64,000 nucleotides of DNA from Bradyrhizobium_A sp052115025 (GCF_052115025.1 NZ_JBFRFW010000004.1:62001-126000), one strand, 5' to 3'; shown: positions 16,701-25,481, numbered from the stretch's first letter. Made by a program: numbers and translations. Notes: a model not told the origin generated them from the sequence alone.

Positions 16701-17546
16701 TCAGTACTTGGCGAGGATCGGGCCAAGGCTGTTGAAGTGATAGTTGATGCCGACACGCGCGCTGTCGAAGTCGTGCTTGAAGCGGTAGGTCGCGAACGCG
16801 CCGCCCGGGAAGTTGATGGGGTCGGTGGCGTTCACACTGGTACGGCCGAGGTCGACATGGAGATATTCGCCCTTCAGGCTCCAGCCCGGCAGGAAGGCCC
16901 ACTCGATGCCGGCACCTGCGGCCCAGCCGACCCGCGTATCGCTCTTGCTGCCGACGAACACGCCGGCGGTATTGGGCGTGTAGATATTGCTGATGCTGCT
17001 CTTGGCTTCGCCATAGGCGAGACCGCCGGTGGCGTAGAACAGCACACGGTCGGCGGCATAGCCGACGCGGCCACGGAAGGTGCCGAACCAGTCGATGCGA
17101 TCGCGGCCGGTGGAGACGCTCGGGACGATGCCGCCGCCGCCGGGGAAGACCACCGTCGAGGCGCTGCCGATGCTGGCGCCCTGGATGTCGGTCTCGAGGC
17201 CCCAGACCCACGGTCCTGTCTGCCAGTTGTAGCCGATCTGGCCGCCGCCGAAGCCGCCGTTGTGCTTGACGCCGAGCGCACGCGGCGTGCCGCCCGCGGC
17301 CACAGCCGGGGTGAAGTCGTTGCCGGCGGGAGCTGTCGAGAACGCAGCGAGCTTGCCGGTCGAAGAGCCGCCGAAGGAACCACCACCGTTGACGCCGATG
17401 TACCAGCCGGTCCAGGTGAAGATCGGTTCGACGATCGGCGGCGCCTTGGTGTAGGGGCGCGCGGCGAGGTCAGCGGCCGACGCCGAGCCCGCGACAGTTG
17501 CGATGCCAACCAGGGCGACCGCGGTGGAGAGCAAAACCTTTTTCAT
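16701..17546 (-). CDS. opacity-type outer-membrane beta-barrel protein
   Basis: A 281-residue porin-like protein of the Omp25/Omp31 type common in rhizobia. It has a Sec signal peptide ending ASA-ADLAARPY. The motif FTWTGWYIGVNGGG marks the first beta strand, alternating aromatic/glycine strands follow, and the end RVGINYHF is a typical last barrel strand. I chose ATG at 17546 because GGGGGA lies 7 bases upstream; a TTG two codons earlier is less likely. It is monocistronic with its own terminator. It probably contributes to envelope integrity rather than specific transport. Confidence 0.92.
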   Translation of the reverse strand: MKKVLLSTAVALVGIATVAGSASAADLAARPYTKAPPIVEPIFTWTGWYIGVNGGGSFGGSSTGKLAAFSTAPAGNDFTPAVAAGGTPRALGVKHNGGFGGGQIGYNWQTGPWVWGLETDIQGASIGSASTVVFPGGGGIVPSVSTGRDRIDWFGTFRGRVGYAADRVLFYATGGLAYGEAKSSISNIYTPNTAGVFVGSKSDTRVGWAAGAGIEWAFLPGWSLKGEYLHVDLGRTSVNATDPINFPGGAFATYRFKHDFDSARVGINYHFNSLGPILAKY

Positions 17547-17909
17547 CTGCAATTCCCCCTGATGACGACCAACATTCGCAAAATGACTGGAGTCATCCTA
17601 TGCCAGGCGTGCACGGAATTCTGTGTGGCTGCAGCAACACTCGACAAGTTCCGTCAGGTTTTGCGCGATGATAGTTATGCCTGTGCCGCAATGGTTTTCG
17701 CTCCATCTACGACAGCACTCCTGCTCGATCGACAGGCAATCGCAGGCAACAGGAGATTGTCTTGCTACGAACGGACGCTCGTCCGTCAATCCGCGCGTGA
17801 TGATCTCCGCAGATCTACGTACAATCGCTCACATGCCGCCACATCGTACGATCGCGGGATCTGCGCCCGGTGCAGGGCTGACGAATGATCTCACGCGCAA
17901 CCAATGAAG
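17547..17909. other. leader and promoter region of the outer-membrane protein
   Basis: A relatively AT-rich stretch between two minus-strand genes with no convincing reading frame. A small palindrome, ATGACT-GG-AGTCAT at 17583-17596, lies 37 bases upstream of the outer-membrane gene and could be an operator or leader hairpin. I could not identify a clear -35/-10 pair. Confidence 0.4.
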
Positions 17910-17941
17910 GGGCGGAGTGACGCGACGAAGTCACTCCGCCC
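17910..17941 (-). terminator. hairpin terminator of the CocE/NonD hydrolase gene
   Basis: GGGCGGAGTGAC and GTCACTCCGCCC form a perfect 12-bp stem around an 8-base loop, only 6 bases beyond the stop codon at 17948. The following minus-strand sequence is CCTTCATTGG, so the T-run is poor, but the stem is very stable. Confidence 0.65.
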
Positions 17942-17947
17942 TGTCCG

Positions 17948-19750
17948 TCACCGGCTGGTGGGGATTCGCGGCAGCAGCAGATAGGACTCTTGTCCTTCGC
18001 CGGAGGCGATGGTGTTGGTGCCGCCATAGAGCGCGGCATCGCGGCCGACATGCAGGAACGGCCCCGATCCCTTGAACGGCCCTTCGAGGCCGGGCAGCTC
18101 CCAATCCCTGCCCTGCACCGTGAGCGCGAGGCGATAGTCCCTGGGCACCACGATGCTGGTCGCCCAGATCTCGATGTCGACTTCATACGCCTGCCCGGGC
18201 GTCATCGGCTCGGCGACGAGATGCGGATGATAGGGCCGCGCCTCGGTCGAGCGCTCGGCATCGAGCCGACGATGCGACACGCGCAGCCAGCCCTGCGACA
18301 CCGGCGCATGCGGCTCCGACGCGCCGTCGAAGGTGACATCATGTCCCTTGGGATCGATCAGGCGCAGTGTCGCGAACAGGTCCATGTCGGCGGTCGAGGA
18401 CTTCACCCACAGCTTGAGCTTCACCGGCCCCGTGAACTCGGTGTCTGCGGTGAACGGCGCGGTGGTGAAGGAGAGGCCCTCGCCCTGCGCGGCATAGCTG
18501 CGCTCCGCCGCCGCCGGCGCCTTGCCGGCGGCGAGACCGCCGCCCGCCGTGTCGAGATAGTAGTGCTCCCACTGCGTGCCCCGCAGCGGCCATTCGCTCT
18601 CGCTGCGCCAGATGACGCCGTCGGGCCGGCGGATCGCGAGCGTGATCGGCGGCTCGCTGTCGAAGCCATTCTGCTCACCCTTCAGGAAACGATCGAAGAA
18701 ACGTTTCTGCAGGCTGAGCGAATCCTCGGCATAGAACGGCGCGTGATGATCGCCGGTGTGGATGCGCAGCCATTTCTGGGCGCTGCCGGCGGCAAGATAG
18801 CCCTCGATGTTGCCGCGGCCGTGCAGGCCCTGCCCGCCCCAGTTGCCGACCGACAGCACCGGCACCTCGATGCGCGCGCCGTCGGGCGTGCGCTCGTGAT
18901 AATACGCGCCGTCGAACGGCTGGCGCAGCGACGCCTCCGCCGGCTCGATGCGGTTGACGCGCAGCAGCGAGGCCGGCAGCGGCGTGCCGGTGGCGACCGC
19001 ACCGGTCAGCGCATCACGATAGGGCGTCTCGCCATTGCCATGCTGGTTGATCGCGACCTGGCGCGCGAACCACATGGTCTGGAATGCGGTGCTGGGGATG
19101 CCGCCATGATGGGAGACGTCGCGATAGTGATCGAACGCGCCCTCCCACGGAATGATCGCGGCAAGGCCTTCCGGCCGGCGCGCTGCGACCTGCCACTGGT
19201 TGATGGCATAGTAGGAGATGCCGAGCAGGCCGACCTTGCCGCTGCTCCAGGGCTGGTGCGCGGCCCAGCTGATCAGCGTCGCATAGTCCTCGGTGTGGCG
19301 CGGCGCGAACGGATCGAGCAGGCCGGGCGAAGCGTTGCTGCCGCGCGAGTCGGCATGCAGGATGACGTAGCCATCGGGCACCCAGCGCTCGGGATCCGGC
19401 GCCTCCCAGCGGATGAAGCGGCACGACGAGGTCTTGCACAGCTCTGGATTCTTGATCAGCAGCTTCTTCCAGGCATCCTGATAGGCCGGTGCTTCCGCAT
19501 CGGGCGTGTCCTTGCCATAGGGACCATGCAGCATCACCACTGGAAAGCGCCCCGGCTTATCGGGACGGTAGATGTTGACGCGCAGCGCCAGGCCATCGCT
19601 CATGGTGACGGCAACGTTGTGCTCGATGATCATGCCGGGGACCTGTGTCTTCACAGGTTCGGCGGCGATCGTGGGTGTGGTCGCAGCTGTCATGGCCAAG
19701 ACAAATCCTGTTGTCAGAAGGGTTGCGGAGTGCAAGCATCGTCGAAACAT
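17948..19750 (-). CDS. exported CocE/NonD-family hydrolase (X-Pro dipeptidyl-peptidase S15-like)
   Basis: A 600-residue serine hydrolase with a signal peptide (ending TIAAEPVK). The S15 alpha/beta-hydrolase part begins at SDGLALRVNIYRPDKPGRFPVV. DGYVILHADSRGSNASPG and the nucleophile elbow GLLGISYYA (Ser) follow, then a C-terminal jelly-roll (X-Pro_dipept-C) from about residue 400. Family members cleave acyl esters, amides or cephalosporin/cocaine-type esters. Start chosen at MFRRCLHS. It diverges from a TetR regulator with only 116 bases between them, so that regulator probably represses it. Confidence 0.9.
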   Translation of the reverse strand: MFRRCLHSATLLTTGFVLAMTAATTPTIAAEPVKTQVPGMIIEHNVAVTMSDGLALRVNIYRPDKPGRFPVVMLHGPYGKDTPDAEAPAYQDAWKKLLIKNPELCKTSSCRFIRWEAPDPERWVPDGYVILHADSRGSNASPGLLDPFAPRHTEDYATLISWAAHQPWSSGKVGLLGISYYAINQWQVAARRPEGLAAIIPWEGAFDHYRDVSHHGGIPSTAFQTMWFARQVAINQHGNGETPYRDALTGAVATGTPLPASLLRVNRIEPAEASLRQPFDGAYYHERTPDGARIEVPVLSVGNWGGQGLHGRGNIEGYLAAGSAQKWLRIHTGDHHAPFYAEDSLSLQKRFFDRFLKGEQNGFDSEPPITLAIRRPDGVIWRSESEWPLRGTQWEHYYLDTAGGGLAAGKAPAAAERSYAAQGEGLSFTTAPFTADTEFTGPVKLKLWVKSSTADMDLFATLRLIDPKGHDVTFDGASEPHAPVSQGWLRVSHRRLDAERSTEARPYHPHLVAEPMTPGQAYEVDIEIWATSIVVPRDYRLALTVQGRDWELPGLEGPFKGSGPFLHVGRDAALYGGTNTIASGEGQESYLLLPRIPTSR

Positions 19751-19866
19751 CGGCGGTTCCCATCGCGGTGGATGATGGCGCGTGCTCTCATGGTCGCGCG
19801 CCACATCCTCCGCAGCGCGAACGAGGCCGGCAACTCGCGTTTCCACGCGTCGCAAGGGAGGCATAG

Positions 19867-20499
19867 ATGCTCAGGAAAGCCCCGAAACAGGCGCGTTCGG
19901 AGCAGATGATCGACTGCATCCTCGCCGGCGCAACTCGCGTTTTGAACACCGTGCCATTGGCGGAAGCCACCACCAACCGCATCGCCGAGGTCGCCGGCGT
20001 CAGCATCGGTTCGCTGTATCAGTATTTCGGCGGCAAGGAGGCGATCGCCGCGTCGCTGCTGCGCCGCCACCTCGACGACACCGTGGCGCTGCTGCGCGAC
20101 ACGCGCCTCGCGTCGAAGGGCTGTTCGGCGAGGGCGCGGCTGCGCCTGCCCTTCCTCGAGATCCTGCGCGAGCATTGCGACGCGCGGATGCTGCATCTCA
20201 ACCTGATCGGCCTTGCGGACATCACCCAGCCGTCGGGCGAGCTGCAGCAGCTGATCGCGCGGATGGTGGACGAGATCGCGCTGGCGCTGGCCGACGAATG
20301 CCCCGAGGCGGGCGCTGACGAGGTGCGGCTGACGGCGACGCTGCAGCATCGCAGCGCCACCTTGCTGGCGCATGCGGCGGTGAGCAATCCCGACCTCACA
20401 CGGAGCGGCCGGATCCTGGCGCATTTCGATGCGCTGTGCGCCGCCAACCTCAGAGCACTGCGCCAGTCGCGGGCTGCGCCCCGACGCCTGCACGCCTGA
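19867..20499 (+). CDS. TetR-family regulator
   Basis: A 210-residue TetR protein. The HTH occupies about residues 10-55 (VPLAEATTNRIAEVAGVSIGSLYQYFGGKEAI). The ligand domain has the C-terminal pattern of the TetR_C_33-like group. It diverges from the exported CocE/NonD hydrolase, its likely target. The ligand is unknown. Confidence 0.9.
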   Translation: MLRKAPKQARSEQMIDCILAGATRVLNTVPLAEATTNRIAEVAGVSIGSLYQYFGGKEAIAASLLRRHLDDTVALLRDTRLASKGCSARARLRLPFLEILREHCDARMLHLNLIGLADITQPSGELQQLIARMVDEIALALADECPEAGADEVRLTATLQHRSATLLAHAAVSNPDLTRSGRILAHFDALCAANLRALRQSRAAPRRLHA

Positions 20500-20547
20500 G
20501 CCGCGCGATCACCGCGGCGCGAAAGGCAAGGTCACATGCCTTTGGCG

Positions 20548-21219
20548 TCAGACCGCGCAGCCGTGCAGGAACAGCGCCGCGCAGGTCCGCACCCGCGCCT
20601 CCGTCGCCTCGCGGCTCGGCAGCGGCTGGTGGCCGAACAGCGCGGCGCGCTGCGGCGCGAACGCCAGCATGCCGATCAGAATGCCGGCGGCTTCCTCGGC
20701 GTCGTCGAACTCGAGCAGGCTGCGCTGGCGCCGCGCCCGCAGCCAATCGGCGAGCGCCGCCACCGACCGCCGCATCGCCTTCTGGTAGAAGGTCTCCGCC
20801 ATCTCCGGCACACGGTCGCCTTCCGCCAGCATCACGCGCTGCATGGCGATGACCTCGTCGTCGAACATCATCTCGGCGCACACGGTCAGCGCGGCGCGCA
20901 GCGCGAGCTCGATGTCCTGGTGCTCGCAGGTCTGCAGGTTGACCTTCTCCAGGAAACGATCGAGGCGCGCGGTCAACATCGCCTCGAACAGCGCATTCTT
21001 GTTGGGCACGAGACGGTAGAGCGTGCGGGTGGAGACACCGGCGCTACGCGCAATGGTCTCCATGCTGGTGGCGGCAAAGCCCTTCTCGATGAACTGGTGG
21101 CGGGCGGCCTCGAAGATGATGGCGCGCGTGTCGTCGTCCGAGCGCAGCTGCGGCCGGCCGCGGCAGCGGCGGTCGTCGACGTCGAGCGCGCTCTCCCGAC
21201 TCTCGTGTGTCGCCTTCAT
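20548..21219 (-). CDS. TetR-family regulator
   Basis: A 223-residue TetR protein with an Arg-rich N-terminal extension, an HTH near residues 45-75 (FAATSMETIARSAGVSTRTLYRLVPNKNALFEAM), and an AcrR-type C-terminal domain. I chose the ATG with GGGAGG ten bases upstream over an earlier in-frame ATG. The perfect inverted repeat at 21292-21319 lies upstream and faces a small membrane-protein gene, so autoregulation is likely. Confidence 0.87.
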   Translation of the reverse strand: MKATHESRESALDVDDRRCRGRPQLRSDDDTRAIIFEAARHQFIEKGFAATSMETIARSAGVSTRTLYRLVPNKNALFEAMLTARLDRFLEKVNLQTCEHQDIELALRAALTVCAEMMFDDEVIAMQRVMLAEGDRVPEMAETFYQKAMRRSVAALADWLRARRQRSLLEFDDAEEAAGILIGMLAFAPQRAALFGHQPLPSREATEARVRTCAALFLHGCAV

Positions 21220-21291
21220 GTCAGACCCTCCCGCCGAGCCATGCCTTTCGTTCGTGCCTGTCATTCCATTGACAGTCGGCATGTGGTGACT

Positions 21292-21319
21292 ATTTTGGAA
21301 AATATCAAGTTTCCAAAAT
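21292..21319. promoter_or_regulatory. TTTTGGAAA inverted repeat, likely TetR operator
   Basis: ATTTTGGAAA and TTTCCAAAAT are perfect 10-bp arms around 8 bases, in the AT-rich gap between the TetR gene (start 21219) and the small gene at 21369. The size and symmetry suit a TetR dimer site. Confidence 0.6.
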
Positions 21320-21368
21320 TACCGCTCCTTGCCATCATCGTCAATCTTTGAATGATTGCAAGGGGATA

Positions 21369-21647
21369 ATGTCCGGGAGCACGCCCGTGCCCGATCCGTC
21401 CGCCCCACTCCATCGCCCGGCCCCGCGCCGGCTGCTGTTTCGCCTGGTCCGCGCCCTGCTGGTCACCGGCGCCGCCTTCGCCGTCCTGACCCTCGCCTGG
21501 CTCGCCTTCGAGGACGCTATTACCGTCGACCTGCAGGCCGGCGAGCCGGTCATCACCGCCCGGACGCCGGCTTCCGGCGCCTGCCACCTGCGTTCACGCC
21601 CGGCGACGCTCGACCTGCGCCCGACCGGCTTCCTCGACAACATCTGA
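21369..21647 (+). CDS. small single-span membrane protein, hypothetical
   Basis: A 92-residue protein: a Pro/Arg-rich cytosolic N-terminus, one hydrophobic segment (about residues 30-50, LVRALLVTGAAFAVLTLAWLAF) and a short exterior tail. AGGGG lies just before the ATG. I recognise no family. It is divergent from the TetR gene and may be its target. Confidence 0.55.
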   Translation: MSGSTPVPDPSAPLHRPAPRRLLFRLVRALLVTGAAFAVLTLAWLAFEDAITVDLQAGEPVITARTPASGACHLRSRPATLDLRPTGFLDNI

Positions 21648-21823
21648 CCTCGCGGGAGCGTTAACGATTCGGTCATCATCCTGCCGTCCGCTGTGACGGT
21701 CCTTATGCCGTCCCTATGCGACGGCAGTGCCGTCCGTCTCGAATTCCTATGGCCGCAATGCCACGTTTTCCGCGCCGCTCCGGACTCATCCAGGGCGGCG
21801 TTAACGTGATCGGATCTGCCATC

Positions 21824-22087
21824 ATGGACTCGAACAAACCTCCCTCGTGCAGCGCGTCGCTCTTCCTGATCGGCCGTAACCGCCGCGGCCAGTGGGTCGC
21901 GCAGGCGCAGAACGGCCTCTATGGCGGCCTCTTCATCAACCGCACGGAAGCCGTGCGTTACGCCCTGTTCGAAAACGGCCACCATCCCGAAGCCATCGTC
22001 ACCGCGCCCGACGTCCTCGAGCTCGACCTCTCCGGCGTCGCCCTCGATCACACGCCGCCCCCCGCCCTCGCGCGCCGCGCGGCCTAG
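21824..22087 (+). CDS. conserved small hypothetical protein
   Basis: An 87-residue soluble protein with a clearly protein-like core, LIGRNRRGQWVAQAQNGLYGGLFINRTEAVRYALFENG. I think I have seen this type in Bradyrhizobium genomes but know no function. The chosen ATG starts MDSNKPP; the longer upstream frame has unusual composition. It precedes an apparently broken small gene. Confidence 0.65.
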   Translation: MDSNKPPSCSASLFLIGRNRRGQWVAQAQNGLYGGLFINRTEAVRYALFENGHHPEAIVTAPDVLELDLSGVALDHTPPPALARRAA

Positions 22088-22224
22088 CGGACGCTCCATC
22101 CCCGCCAGCGACGAATGCCACGGGGCTCCCCGTCCCGCATCCCGCCGGGCGCCGCCATTTTCCAGACATGCCGAGAATGCCGACATGACCGCGCACCGCG
22201 GCTCCGTCTTGATCCGCGCGCGGT

Positions 22225-22446
22225 ATGAAGAGACCATCCGCGACGCCGCCGGCGCTCCCGCCCTGATCGGACCTCCGATCCGCGACGGCGCGCCGGCGGC
22301 GCGGCCGCAACGAGCTCAAGCCCTACGCCGACTGGGACGACGGCGGGCCGCAGACCGAGCTGAACTTCAAGTTCTATCGCCAGGCCACCAACAAGATCGA
22401 CGGCATCTCCGACGAGGCCGCCGCTTATCGCGACGGCTTCTTCTGA
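22225..22446 (+). pseudogene. small gene with an in-frame stop codon
   Basis: From an ATG at 22225 the frame reads MKRPSATPPALPP, then TGA at 22264, and then continues without interruption to a second stop at 22444. The downstream part includes ELKPYADWDDGG, TELNFKFYRQATNKIDG and ISDEAAAYRDGFF, which is strongly protein-like and too orderly for chance. No alternative start codon lies after the TGA. Either the gene is inactivated by a point mutation or small indel, or there is a sequencing error. I do not recognise the family. Confidence 0.5.
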
Positions 22447-22483
22447 CGCGACCCGCGCGGTGGATGACGCCGACGGTCCCCGC

Positions 22484-22960
22484 ATGACCCGCGCGGCGAT
22501 GTCGTCACTCTCACCGAACGAGGCCGCAGCGTCCGCCGCGGACGAAGGCGATGGCGCCCACGCAGCCGCGCTGCGCGGCTGGCTGCTGGCGCTGCTGCGC
22601 CTCGCGGTGACCCATGACGACATGGATCGTGCCGAGGTGCTCACCGCCGCGCGCGGGCTCGACCGCCTCCGCGCGCCGAATGGCGCAGCGTCGTCGTTCC
22701 GCTTCTTCGCCGATCTCAGCACCACGCTGTGCGCCGCGATCGTCGACACCGCGCGGCCCGATCGCCGCGACATCCTGCGGCGGCACATCGGCCGCATCGC
22801 CGACCTGCGCCTGCGCCGCGCCTTCGCCGCCGCCGTCGACATCGAGCCGGCGACGGCCACCGACCGCTCGCCGACGCCGCCGAACCGCACGGCGCCGCAG
22901 CGCTCATCCGGCGGCCGCGCCGCCCCGCCGCGCGCCGCGCTGTGGCGCGGGCTGGGCTGA
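22484..22960 (+). CDS. hypothetical protein
   Basis: A 158-residue protein, mostly helical in appearance (AALRGWLLALLRLAVTHDD, DRAEVLTAARGLDRLR), ending in a Pro/Arg-rich tail of low complexity. No family is recognised. A GTG 24 bases upstream is an alternative start. Its end is 3 bases from the convergent AroE-like gene. Confidence 0.55.
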   Translation: MTRAAMSSLSPNEAAASAADEGDGAHAAALRGWLLALLRLAVTHDDMDRAEVLTAARGLDRLRAPNGAASSFRFFADLSTTLCAAIVDTARPDRRDILRRHIGRIADLRLRRAFAAAVDIEPATATDRSPTPPNRTAPQRSSGGRAAPPRAALWRGLG

Positions 22961-22963
22961 GGT

Positions 22964-23755
22964 TCAGCCGCCGAGATAGAACTCGGCCATCAGCGCCAGC
23001 GAGTTCTCGAACATGCCGACGCCGGTGAAGATGCGGCAGCCCTTCGCTTGCGCCTGCGCAAGCTGCGGCGTGATCTCCGGCATGGTGATGACGTCGCCGA
23101 CGAAGGTCTGCGGCCGCAGCGCGTCCGCCGCAAACGGCAGCGGATCGTCGGCGCGCATGCCGCGCGGGGTGGCGTTGATCACCAGATCGAACGGCGCGGG
23201 ATCGGCCGAGCCGGCGACGACCTTGCCGGCATGGACCTGCGACAGCCGCGCGATCAGCGCGTCGCGCTTGGCCACATCCGTATCGTGCACCGCGAGCGAT
23301 GCCGCGCCGGCATCGAGCACGGCGAGCGCGATGGCGCTGCCCGCGCCGCCGGCGCCGACCAACAGCGCCCGCGCCCCCGGCAGCGTGCAGCCGGATGCGG
23401 CAAGGCCGCGGACATAGCCGAGGCCGTCGACCATGTCGCCATGCCAGCCCTCGGGCCCGCGTCGCACGACATTGACCGCGCCGAGAAAGCGCGCGCGGTC
23501 CGACAGCGTTGTGCAGCGCGCCGCGGCCGCGAACTTGTGCGGCACGGTAGCGATGAAGCCGGCGACGTTCTGCACCGTCGCGAGCGCCGCGATCGCGCCG
23601 TCGAACTGCGGCGGCGCGACATGCCAGGGCACCACCAGGATGTTGTGGCCGCGCCGCGTGAACTCCGCCGACAGTCCGGCAGGCGCCTTCACCTGGGCGA
23701 TGGGATCGCCGAGAATCGGAATGAGGCGGCTGGCGCCGTCGAGCTGAACGGTCAT
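22964..23755 (-). CDS. shikimate-dehydrogenase-like oxidoreductase (AroE paralogue)
   Basis: A 263-residue protein of the shikimate/quinate dehydrogenase family. The catalytic Lys74 (ATVPHK), Asn95 (GAVNVV) and Asp110 are present, and the NAD(P) loop is GAGGAGS (134-140). The two shikimate-binding serines of the canonical PI-x-HS-x-SP motif are missing: here it reads PIAQVKAP (18-25). NTDG is replaced by MVDG. It is therefore unlikely to be the biosynthetic AroE and more likely a catabolic dehydrogenase for a related cyclic hydroxy acid. Its ATG overlaps the stop of the TIM-barrel gene by 4 bases, so it is translationally coupled. Confidence 0.87.
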   Translation of the reverse strand: MTVQLDGASRLIPILGDPIAQVKAPAGLSAEFTRRGHNILVVPWHVAPPQFDGAIAALATVQNVAGFIATVPHKFAAAARCTTLSDRARFLGAVNVVRRGPEGWHGDMVDGLGYVRGLAASGCTLPGARALLVGAGGAGSAIALAVLDAGAASLAVHDTDVAKRDALIARLSQVHAGKVVAGSADPAPFDLVINATPRGMRADDPLPFAADALRPQTFVGDVITMPEITPQLAQAQAKGCRIFTGVGMFENSLALMAEFYLGG

Positions 23756-24567
23756 TGCGGGTCTCCAAGGGAAGCCAAGAGGTCGCGCGCCGCCGTGCGC
23801 GCCTGGCGCGCCTGCTCGGCGAAGGGCAGCGCGGCGCGGCGGCTGTCCGGCGCCTCGATGCCGACAGGCACGTCGGCGGCGACCGCGCCAAGGAACGCCG
23901 CGAGCGGCAGGCCGCCCTCGCCAGGATAACAGCGCTCGCCGCGCGCCTCACGCTTCATCCCGGCGACGTCCGCCGGCGGCACGGCCGGCGCATCGCACAG
24001 ATGCAGGTAGTGCAGCATCTCGCGCGGCAGCTGCGCGAGCTGTGCCGGCACGCCGCCGGAGCGGCTGAGATGCAGTGCATCGACCAGCAGCCCGGCATTG
24101 GGCTGCGCCGCGGCGCGCACAATATCCACGGCCTCGTCAAGGCAGCGCACCGCGCTGTAGGGAATGAACTCGAGCGAAGTCTTCAGGGCATGCTGCCGCG
24201 CCAGCTCGCTCAGATGCGCAAAGCGCTCGACGAGGCGCGCGCGCTCCGGGTCGTTGCCGACCACCACGACATAGGTCGCGCCGAGCTCGGCGCCGAACGC
24301 GAAGGCGGGGGCGATGTCAGCGACATGGGTCTCCGGCGTCAGCCAGAACGCTTCGATATCCAGCACCGTAAGCCCTGTGTCCGCAAGGCGCGCGCGGATG
24401 TCGCGCTGGTATGGCTTGTCGCCGATCACCGGCCGCATCGGCGCATCCGGCGTCGGCGGCACGGTGCGCAGGCCGACATGACTGAAGCGCGCCGCCGCCG
24501 CGGCATCGATCAGCGCGAGCGCGTCGGCCGTCATCAGCGTCAGATGCGCCAGGGAGAGATTTCGCAA
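23752..24567 (-). CDS. sugar-phosphate-isomerase/epimerase-like TIM-barrel protein
   Basis: A 271-residue AP_endonuc_2 / xylose-isomerase-like barrel, a fold that includes dehydroshikimate dehydratases (AsbF/QuiC type), hexulose epimerases and hydroxypyruvate isomerase. Candidate metal ligands are Glu in TSLEFIPY, Asp and His in LLVDALHLSRSGG, the His in HYLHLCDAP and Glu in GIEAPDS. The start is TTG with AAGGAG seven bases upstream; no ATG suits. It overlaps the AroE-like gene by 4 bases. Together they could dehydrogenate and then isomerise or dehydrate a shikimate-like compound. Confidence 0.8.
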   Translation of the reverse strand: MRNLSLAHLTLMTADALALIDAAAAARFSHVGLRTVPPTPDAPMRPVIGDKPYQRDIRARLADTGLTVLDIEAFWLTPETHVADIAPAFAFGAELGATYVVVVGNDPERARLVERFAHLSELARQHALKTSLEFIPYSAVRCLDEAVDIVRAAAQPNAGLLVDALHLSRSGGVPAQLAQLPREMLHYLHLCDAPAVPPADVAGMKREARGERCYPGEGGLPLAAFLGAVAADVPVGIEAPDSRRAALPFAEQARQARTAARDLLASLGDPQ

Positions 24568-24750
24568 AACCGTTCTCCTTCCGCGCGATGCAGGACGCGT
24601 CACGGCAGGATCGTGACCATCGGCAAGCCGCCGCGCGAGATCAAGATGGATGTTGTCGCCGGCATCGGCCGCAAGACGGCCACGCACGCGGCGGAACGCC
24701 GCTGCCGACCCCGCGATATTGACAGGGGCCACCGCTGCTGTAAACAATAA

Positions 24751-24776
24751 TCGCTCAAATGTGCGAATATCGCACA
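24751..24776. promoter_or_regulatory. IclR-type operator, site 1
   Basis: TGTGCGA-ATA-TCGCACA (24760-24776) is a 7-bp inverted repeat, preceded by the half-site TCGCTCA. The whole 26-base block matches 24 of 26 bases at 33098-33123. It lies between the divergent TIM-barrel gene (start 24567) and the NIPSNAP-like gene (start 24801), about 25 bases before the latter. The IclR regulator at 27753 is the likely binder. Confidence 0.75.
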
Positions 24777-24800
24777 AACCAAACGGGAGGACGACCACCG

Positions 24801-25481
24801 ATGGGACACCTGTTTCTGCACGAGACGCTCGATCCGGTGCGCGCCGCCGGCGCGCACACGCGCTATCTCGATGAGCTCGGCGAGGTCGTCCGCAGGGAAG
24901 GCAACGCGGAGGGCTCCGCCGGCGGCGAGTGCATCGCCGCCTGGGCGCCGGTGTTCCTGACGGGCGACTGGCCGCGCATCATCACCTTCTGGGAAATGCC
25001 CGGCGGCTGGGACGGCTTCGGCCGCCATTTCGACGGCCATGACGATCTCTTCCACAAGCCGCTGGAGCGCTGGTACGGCGAGCGCACCGGCGGCTTCGAC
25101 CGTGTGCTCGAAGGCACCGACTTCAGCCCGAGCCGTGCAGAGATCGAAGCACAAGCGCTGCGCGCGCCGGTGGTGCTGCAGGAAATCGTGAGCTTGCGCG
25201 CCGGCGGCGCCGACGACTATCTCGCCCGCCTCGGCGACGCCAAGGCTGCGATCGAGGCGAGCTGCCCGTTCGGCGTCATCGGCGGCTACCGCACGGCATT
25301 CCGCCACGGCACCGAGGTGATGCTGCTGTGGCGCTTTCCCGACATGACGACACTGACCCGCGCCGAGCGCCGGCCGGCGGATTTTCCGGCCTATGCCGCC
25401 TTCCTGGAGCGTGTGCGGGCCCAAACCATCACCCACACCGGGCTTGTGCTGCGGCCCACCGCGTGGTCGCTGTTGCGCTGA
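24801..25481 (+). CDS. NIPSNAP-like tandem dimeric alpha/beta-barrel protein
   Basis: A 226-residue protein built from two similar halves, each with the beta-alpha-beta pattern of ABM/NIPSNAP ferredoxin-like domains (HLFLHETLDPVRAAG to RIITFWEMPGGW, then VVLQEIVSLRAGG to EVMLLWRFPDM). Such proteins are often found beside aromatic or terpenoid degradation genes; activity is not established. GGGAGG lies upstream of the ATG. It is the first gene downstream of operator site 1 and is followed by an MFS carrier after 45 bases, presumably in one operon. Confidence 0.7.
   Translation: MGHLFLHETLDPVRAAGAHTRYLDELGEVVRREGNAEGSAGGECIAAWAPVFLTGDWPRIITFWEMPGGWDGFGRHFDGHDDLFHKPLERWYGERTGGFDRVLEGTDFSPSRAEIEAQALRAPVVLQEIVSLRAGGADDYLARLGDAKAAIEASCPFGVIGGYRTAFRHGTEVMLLWRFPDMTTLTRAERRPADFPAYAAFLERVRAQTITHTGLVLRPTAWSLLR

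Noticed and set aside
17598..17789. A 63-codon Cys-rich frame upstream of the outer-membrane protein gene
   Set aside because: No ribosome-binding site, irregular composition, and it lies in what must be the promoter and leader of that gene.
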